In this document: piece by piece, positions 59,072 through 64,000 of the stretch | Layout: each line of letters begins with the position of its first letter | Numbering within the stretch: position 1 is the first letter of the stretch | Source: Meloidogyne chitwoodi | Taxonomy: Eukaryota; Nematoda; Chromadorea; Rhabditida; Meloidogynidae | Assembly (NCBI GenBank): GCA_015183035.1 | Contig: JACZZP010000009.1 | Location: 1,860,001 to 1,924,000 of the forward strand | Direction of reading: 5' to 3' | Length of the DNA stretch: 64,000 nt | Position numbers and translations under genes: made by a program | Notes under the pieces: generated by a model | The model's database searches: none | Seen by the model: the letters and a program-made list of their open reading frames with translations, nothing else | What the model was told of the DNA's origin: nothing

Positions 59072-59938
59072 TTTAATTTTTAAATAAATTTATAATATAA
59101 AAAATAATTAAAATATTTTTAAATTAATTAAAATTTAATAATATTATTATTGGATTATAATTATATTAATTAATTAATTATTAAAAATAATTTCATAAAC
59201 ATTTAAATTTAATAATACTAGACAATTTCTTAATTTTTTAAAGTAAATAAAAAACTGTTAAATTGATTTAATAATTATGAAATAAATTAATATTTTTTAA
59301 ATAAAATGTTAATTTTATTTAAAAATAATTTTATGTTTTAAAACTAAATATTTTGGTTAAAATAATTTATAAAATTTCATCTAAATTCGAATGAATACTT
59401 TTATCAGAATTTTTTAAATAATTTTAAATTATTTGATGAAGAGTTTACTGTTTGAATTTTCCAGAGAGAATATCCAAAATTTCATCCGCGAGGACGGGGA
59501 GGAATTTTTCGTACTCAAAATAATAAAATTTATATAATTTAAATTAAAATTCGAATTAAAATACTTTTATCAAAACTAGTAATAATTGTTTAAAAATTGT
59601 ATATTTAAATAAATAGGTTAAAAAAGTAATTTGACAATAATTAATAAATATCTGATTAATTTCGAAAATTTTGGAAAAAGTTTGATTTCGATATATTTTT
59701 CTCTGTTATAGTTAAATAATTTGTAACATTTCATATCTACTGATTTTACTTAAAAAAATAAATTTAAAAATAACAAATAATCAAAAAAATATTTTAAAAT
59801 TTTTCAATCATTACATCTCATCAATTGTTTTGTTTATATATTAATTAGAATGATTGTATTATTCTCATTTTGATAGCTATAAGAGAGAACAAGTACCGAA
59901 AAATACAAATAAAAATGGACAGAAGGTTAAATTATATA

Positions 59939-60046
59939 GTAGGGATTGGCAACTTTTATATTATTTAGGAACTTTACTTTTTAAGTTCTTTTTCTTTTAA
60001 ATTTCATCTTTCGTTTTTTATTTTCCAAGTTGCCAATCCCTTTATA
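59939..60046. mobile_element. Short MITE-like element
   Basis: AGGGATTGGCAACTT (starting near 59942) and its complement (ending near 60040) form a perfect 15-bp inverted repeat, extended by TATATA-like ends. The total is only about 105 bp, with TA-rich flanks and no coding capacity. Probably a MITE in the intergenic region 59072-60264, where nothing else was seen. Confidence 0.55.
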
Positions 60047-60264
60047 TAAATGATTTTACCAAAAAATAAATTTCTCTTAAATAAAGAAAAAAGTTTAAAA
60101 TATAAAATAATCAAAAGATTTCGTTAAAATTATTTTTACTTCATCTCTTACCATTTGTTGTTTAGTTCATTTCCAATTAGTTAATCCAGAGAATAATTTT
60201 ATCATCTTCTAGATTATGTTTAATTCGACTCTTTATTTTAATAAAAATTATAAATTTATTAAAT

Positions 60265-61461
60265 TTAAATAAAAAAAACTTGATTTATAATATCACTTCC
60301 ATTTAATGTTATATTGTTTAAACTCCAAACAACAATATATTCAATATTTTCTATATTTTTTATATCTTCATTTATTTTAAATTCTTGTTTTTTACAATTA
60401 TCTTTAACTCCATATTCTTGTGTTCCAACAAAATTAATTATTTTTTCAGAATATCCTTTAATATTATATTCAATATAAATACAATAAGATATCTTCATTA
60501 TATCATCTAATCCAGGTGAAACACAAATATTCATTGTTGTATTGGCTAAGCCTAATAAAATTAAAATATAATTTTTAAAAGGAATTCAAATATATTATTT
60601 AGTACTAATAAATTAATTAAAGGGATATCCTCCCAAAATAAATTAATTAAATTGTTAAATGGATAACAACCTTGATATGATAAATTCCCAATATTTAATA
60701 TATAATAAGGTTGACATGTATGTGGTGCTTTTTCGCCAATTTCTATTAGATTTTTATTAAAATTAAGTCTTCCTTTGCATCTTTTGTTAAGTTTTGTTTC
60801 TCTAGAGTAGTTTATACATTTGTAAGAATCATTTGTTTTCCTCACCACATCTCTTGTGTATTTAAAGCATTTATAGTAATGAGTTTAAAAAAAAAATAAG
60901 TTATCACCTATAAGAAATATAAATTTTAAATTATTATTATTTAAAAGTTTAAAATTATAAATATAAATTTTATAATCTAAATTAGTTAAATAATTAAAAT
61001 TAATTTAAAATTATTTAAATTTAATAATTTTACAAATTTTTATATTAATAATTTTATTTAACAATTTTAAGGACCTAAACTTAAAGTTTATAAGTTAAAT
61101 AGTAAAATTAAAAACAAATTATTTATTCTTCTTTTATTTAAAACTTACCATTATCAGGTGTATAATGATTTTCATAACTTTGGTCTATTTCAATTTGTTT
61201 TAATGTTTGCGTTATTTTTTGTTGTTGACGCCAAAAATGATTGCCAATGTCTTCTTCTAAATTATAAAATTTAAAAAATAAGATTTACTTAATATGTAAT
61301 CATTTTTCTCCAATTTTAATTTAAAAAACAAAAATAAAACCATTCAATGGTTGAAGCTTATTTCTCATATATTCTATATAATCCTCATTATCTTTAGAAG
61401 AATTTACAAAGAATTTTAAATAAATTAAAATAAAATTTAAGAAAAATAAATAAGTAATCAT
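60265..61461 (-). CDS. Secreted protein with FLYWCH-like C2HC motif, 231 aa (4 exons)
   Basis: Exons are 61341-61461, 61149-61256, 60671-60850 and 60265-60551 (696 nt, all phase 1, closed). The N-terminus MITYLFFLNFILIYLKFFVNS is a signal peptide. The third exon has a finger-like pattern: YK-C88, x12, C101-KGRL, then H120-x-C122-QP. This resembles FLYWCH and Mutator-type WRKY-GCM1 fingers, but the last ligand is Cys rather than His and the tryptophan is missing, so the match is weak. The last exon is a cysteine-poor, probably folded domain. The third-exon acceptor (60851) is the least certain junction. Function unknown. Confidence 0.65.
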
Positions 61462-62049
61462 TTAATTCTTAATACTTTTTTTAATTAAAAAATTAAATTT
61501 ATTTAAATTTCTAAAATATTAATTAAATTTTGTTATTTTGATTTGGGCACAAATCTTTTTTAAAATACAGAGTAATTCACCGAAAATTATTTTTTTAATT
61601 AAAACAAAATAATTCGATTATTTAAATGTTTAATTTTTTAAAATTATTTTCTCTCTAAAATTTAGTGGAATTGTTAAACATTTAAGATTTTTAAAAAATA
61701 TCATATTTAGTTATAAAATTAATTAATTTTAATTAATATATATATTTAAATTAGATTTATAAAAAATTAAAAAAAACTATCAAAAATGAATAAATTTTTA
61801 AATGAAGGTGCCAATATAATAGTTGAGAGAAGAGGCAGCACTTTAATTGATTTTAATAAAGACAATCCTTCTCTTTTTTTTAATTTTTAAATTATTGATT
61901 CAAATTAATATAAATTAATTTAAAATAAAAAATTTATTTTAAATTTTAAAAATAAATTTAAATAATTTTATAAAAATATTTAGAAAATTAAAACTTATAA
62001 AAATAATTAAAATTAGTAAATTATAATAAAAAATTAATTTAAATATTTA
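61462..62049. other. AT-rich intergenic spacer
   Basis: About 590 bp. A 33-codon plus-strand frame at 61786-61887 is open but has no signal peptide or domain, so it is not called. Confidence 0.45.
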
Positions 62050-62824
62050 TTAAATAATTTTATAAATTATTAAAATGATAAAACTTGTTAAAATATTAAA
62101 TAATAACCAAAAATTGTTTTTAATATTTTTCATAGATGAATTACATAAATCATCTTGACAGCAACAAACAAAATCTGAAAAAAAATAAAAATTAATTATT
62201 TATTTAATTTTTAATCGTCAATATTTTTAATTTATTATTTTATCAATATTATTAAAAAAAATTTGTCTAGCCAAAATAGACTTTTAAATTTAATTGACTT
62301 AAGAAAATAAATTATTTAATAAAATATTAAATAAATCTTTCTAGTTTCAAAAAATAGCAAATTATCAAATAAAATTAAATAAAATTAATTTATTTTTACC
62401 AGTAGTCCCATCTTCTTCATAATTTATTGGAGAACAAGCATTTCCCTTTTTTATAAAAATATTATTATTTTTTATAATTTTTAAAATTAATTTTACTTGA
62501 GGACATTGTGATGATGTAGCACAATCACGAACAACACGACCATCATAAACATTTGCTTTTAAACAATATGTTGGACTTGAAGTTATTGTTGGAGAACAAC
62601 GAACCTTTATTTTAATAATAAATAATTATTAAAAAAAACTTCTTCAATTCCCAAATCAATTCCATTACTTTTATAACAATTTATATGTCCAATTCTTTCA
62701 GAAAATATCTAAAAATTAAAAAATATTTTTTTTAATTAAAAAAACTTACATTTTGAGCAAATAAAATAATTATTATATAAATAAAATTTATAATTTTATA
62801 AAAATTAATAATAGAATTTAACAT
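62050..62824 (-). CDS. Ly6/uPAR-like GPI-type protein, 140 aa (5 exons)
   Basis: Exons are 62750-62824, 62640-62708, 62497-62604, 62400-62445 and 62050-62174 (423 nt, phase closed). A signal peptide precedes an ectodomain with INCYKSNG at the start, RCSPT, a CATSSQC stretch and a terminal CCCQDDLCN. That terminal cluster is the diagnostic end of Ly6/uPAR three-finger domains. A hydrophobic C-terminus (WLLFNILTSFIILII) follows, with only a few residues after it, as in GPI-anchored proteins. Such proteins sit on the outer cell surface; specific role unknown. Cysteine spacing differs from the 54.7-kb gene, so they are not recent duplicates. Confidence 0.85.
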
Positions 62825-63071
62825 TATTTTAATAACTAATATTCTAAAAAAATAATATTTTTAAATAATTTAGGAATTGGCCATTTATTTTTTAAATAAA
62901 TTATAGATTTTTTTCAAGTTTTAATTGATAAATATTTTTATTTCTTTCTAATTGTAAAATGACTGTTCTAAAAAATAAAACAAAGCCAGTAATATCAGAA
63001 AATTTTCGTTTTCTTTTCTGGTTTTGAATATTCGTAATTTACTAGAATATCTCTTCAGCTATTTTAAATAA

Positions 63072-63112
63072 CTAGCGGAGATGGACGCCCTTCGGGCGTC
63101 CTTCTCCGCTAG
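63072..63112. repeat. GC-rich 41-bp hairpin
   Basis: CTAGCGGAGA and GGACGCCC pair with GGGCGTCC and TCTCCGCTAG around a TTCG loop, leaving one mismatch (T opposite T). It is an isolated GC-rich palindrome in AT-rich DNA. It could be a tiny mobile palindrome or a transcript-ending structure. Confidence 0.85.
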
Positions 63113-63204
63113 CAAAAAACAATAAACTTAAAATATTCTAACAATAAAAACTTTACACTTACAAACTTTTTAAAAGAACAAAACACATAAATACTGAGAC
63201 TAAT

Positions 63205-64000
63205 GTTTCTGACTCAAGTGTCTCTTATTCAGAATCAAATGTCTCTCACTCAGACTCAGTGTCTCACTTAAGTGCCTCTTACTCAGACTCAACTATCTCT
63301 TACTCAAAATTACGTTTCTCTTACTCATGTTTATCAGCTTAAATTGCCTCTTAAATAGACTCAAGCGTCTCTGACTCAAGCGTCTCTGACTCAAGCGTCT
63401 CTGACTCAAGCGTCTCTGACTCAAGCGTCTCTGACTCAAGCGTCTCTGACTCAAGCGTCTCTGACTCAAGCGTCTCTGACTCAAGCGTCTCTGACTCAAG
63501 CGTCTCTGACTCAAGCGTCTCTGACTCAAGCGTCTCTGACTCAAGCGTCTCTGACTCAAGCGTCTCTGACTCAAGCGTCTCTGACTCAAGCGTCTCTGAC
63601 TCAAGCGTCTCTGACTCAAGCGTCTCTGACTCAAGCGTCTCTGACTCAAGCGTCTCTGACTCAAGCGTCTCTGACTCAAGCGTCTCTGACTCAAGCGTCT
63701 CTGACTCAAGCGTCTCTGACTCAAGCGTCTCTGACTCAAGCGTCTCTGACTCAAGCGTCTCTGACTCAAGCGTCTCTGACTCAAGCGTCTCTGACTCAAG
63801 CGTCTCTGACTCAAGCGTCTCTGACTCAAGCGTCTCTGACTCAAGCGTCTCTGACTCAAGCGTCTCTGACTCAAGCGTCTCTGACTCAAGCGTCTCTGAC
63901 TCAAGCGTCTCTGACTCAAGCGTCTCTGACTCAAGCGTCTCTGACTCAAGCGTCTCTGACTCAAGCGTCTCTGACTCAAGCGTCTCTGACTCAAGCGTCT
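63205..64000. repeat. 15-bp satellite array running off the window
   Basis: From 63358 to the window end the unit GACTCAAGCGTCTCT repeats about 43 times with no visible change. Degenerate units extend left to about 63205. Because the unit is a multiple of three, long open frames arise on both strands (Asp-Ser-Ser-Val-Ser on plus, Ser-Gln-Arg-Arg-Leu on minus). No signal peptide or splice context supports either as a gene. Confidence 0.92.

Noticed and set aside
61786..61887. 33-codon plus-strand frame
   Set aside because: Too short, no signal peptide, no splice partners.
63293..63994. 233-codon frame of Ser-Gln-Arg-Arg-Leu repeats
   Set aside because: Product of a 15-bp satellite that is open on both strands.

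Overview
The window is eukaryotic, very AT-rich DNA with short, spliced genes. It reads as a plant-parasitic nematode, most likely a root-knot nematode (Meloidogyne or a close relative). That identification is inference. It rests on a secreted venom-allergen-like CAP protein, a zipper-less SKN-1-type transcription factor, a nematode-style BEL/Pao endogenous retrovirus with a phlebovirus-like envelope, tiny introns (about 40-50 nt), and many small signal-peptide proteins. Exons were joined by hand from GT/AG borders, and a model was accepted only when reading phase closed from start to stop.

Layout. 0.17-7.0 kb (minus): two signal-peptide genes carrying DNA-binding zinc fingers, a 928-aa FLYWCH protein and a 213-aa BED-finger protein. 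7.8-12.7 kb (minus): a 15-exon gene for a 950-aa secreted, probably GPI-anchored protein with 13 cysteine-rich modules; an A-B-C exon triplet has been amplified three times. 13.5-15.4 kb (plus): a secreted Asn/Lys-rich protein. 15.6-16.5 kb (minus): a CAP/venom-allergen-like gene. 17.5-28.9 kb (minus): a four-exon gene of unknown function whose last intron holds an intact 10.35-kb BEL/Pao retrovirus-like element on the opposite strand, with indistinguishable 257-bp LTRs and a 5-bp target duplication. 30.4-31.5 kb (plus): a secreted 293-aa protein. 32.6-33.9 kb (plus): a small cysteine-rich secreted gene whose signal-peptide exon is split by a non-autonomous hAT element with a perfect 8-bp target duplication.

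34.4-44.1 kb (minus) is the conserved core: skn-1 (CNC-type factor with an ER-anchor-like N-terminus) directly downstream of bec-1 (Beclin 1/Atg6). 44.3-53.2 kb is a repeat-rich accessory tract: a broken hAT transposase, a 3.8-kb element with 49-bp terminal inverted repeats that contains three successive palindromes, and a minisatellite invaded by another fold-back element. 53.9-62.8 kb (minus) is a series of small secreted genes: a 47-aa His/Gly peptide, two Ly6-like GPI-type proteins, two Lys/Asn-rich secreted proteins and a secreted C2HC-finger protein. The right edge runs into a 15-bp satellite of about 43 near-identical copies.

Together the housekeeping pair (autophagy and stress/proteasome regulation) sits inside a neighbourhood of fast-evolving secreted genes and recently active mobile DNA. 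The most interesting themes are the repeated pairing of a secretion signal with a DNA-binding-type zinc finger (candidate host-nucleus effectors), modular growth of a secreted cysteine-rich protein by exon triplets, and two mobile insertions inside genes. No tRNA, rRNA or CRISPR array was recognised.
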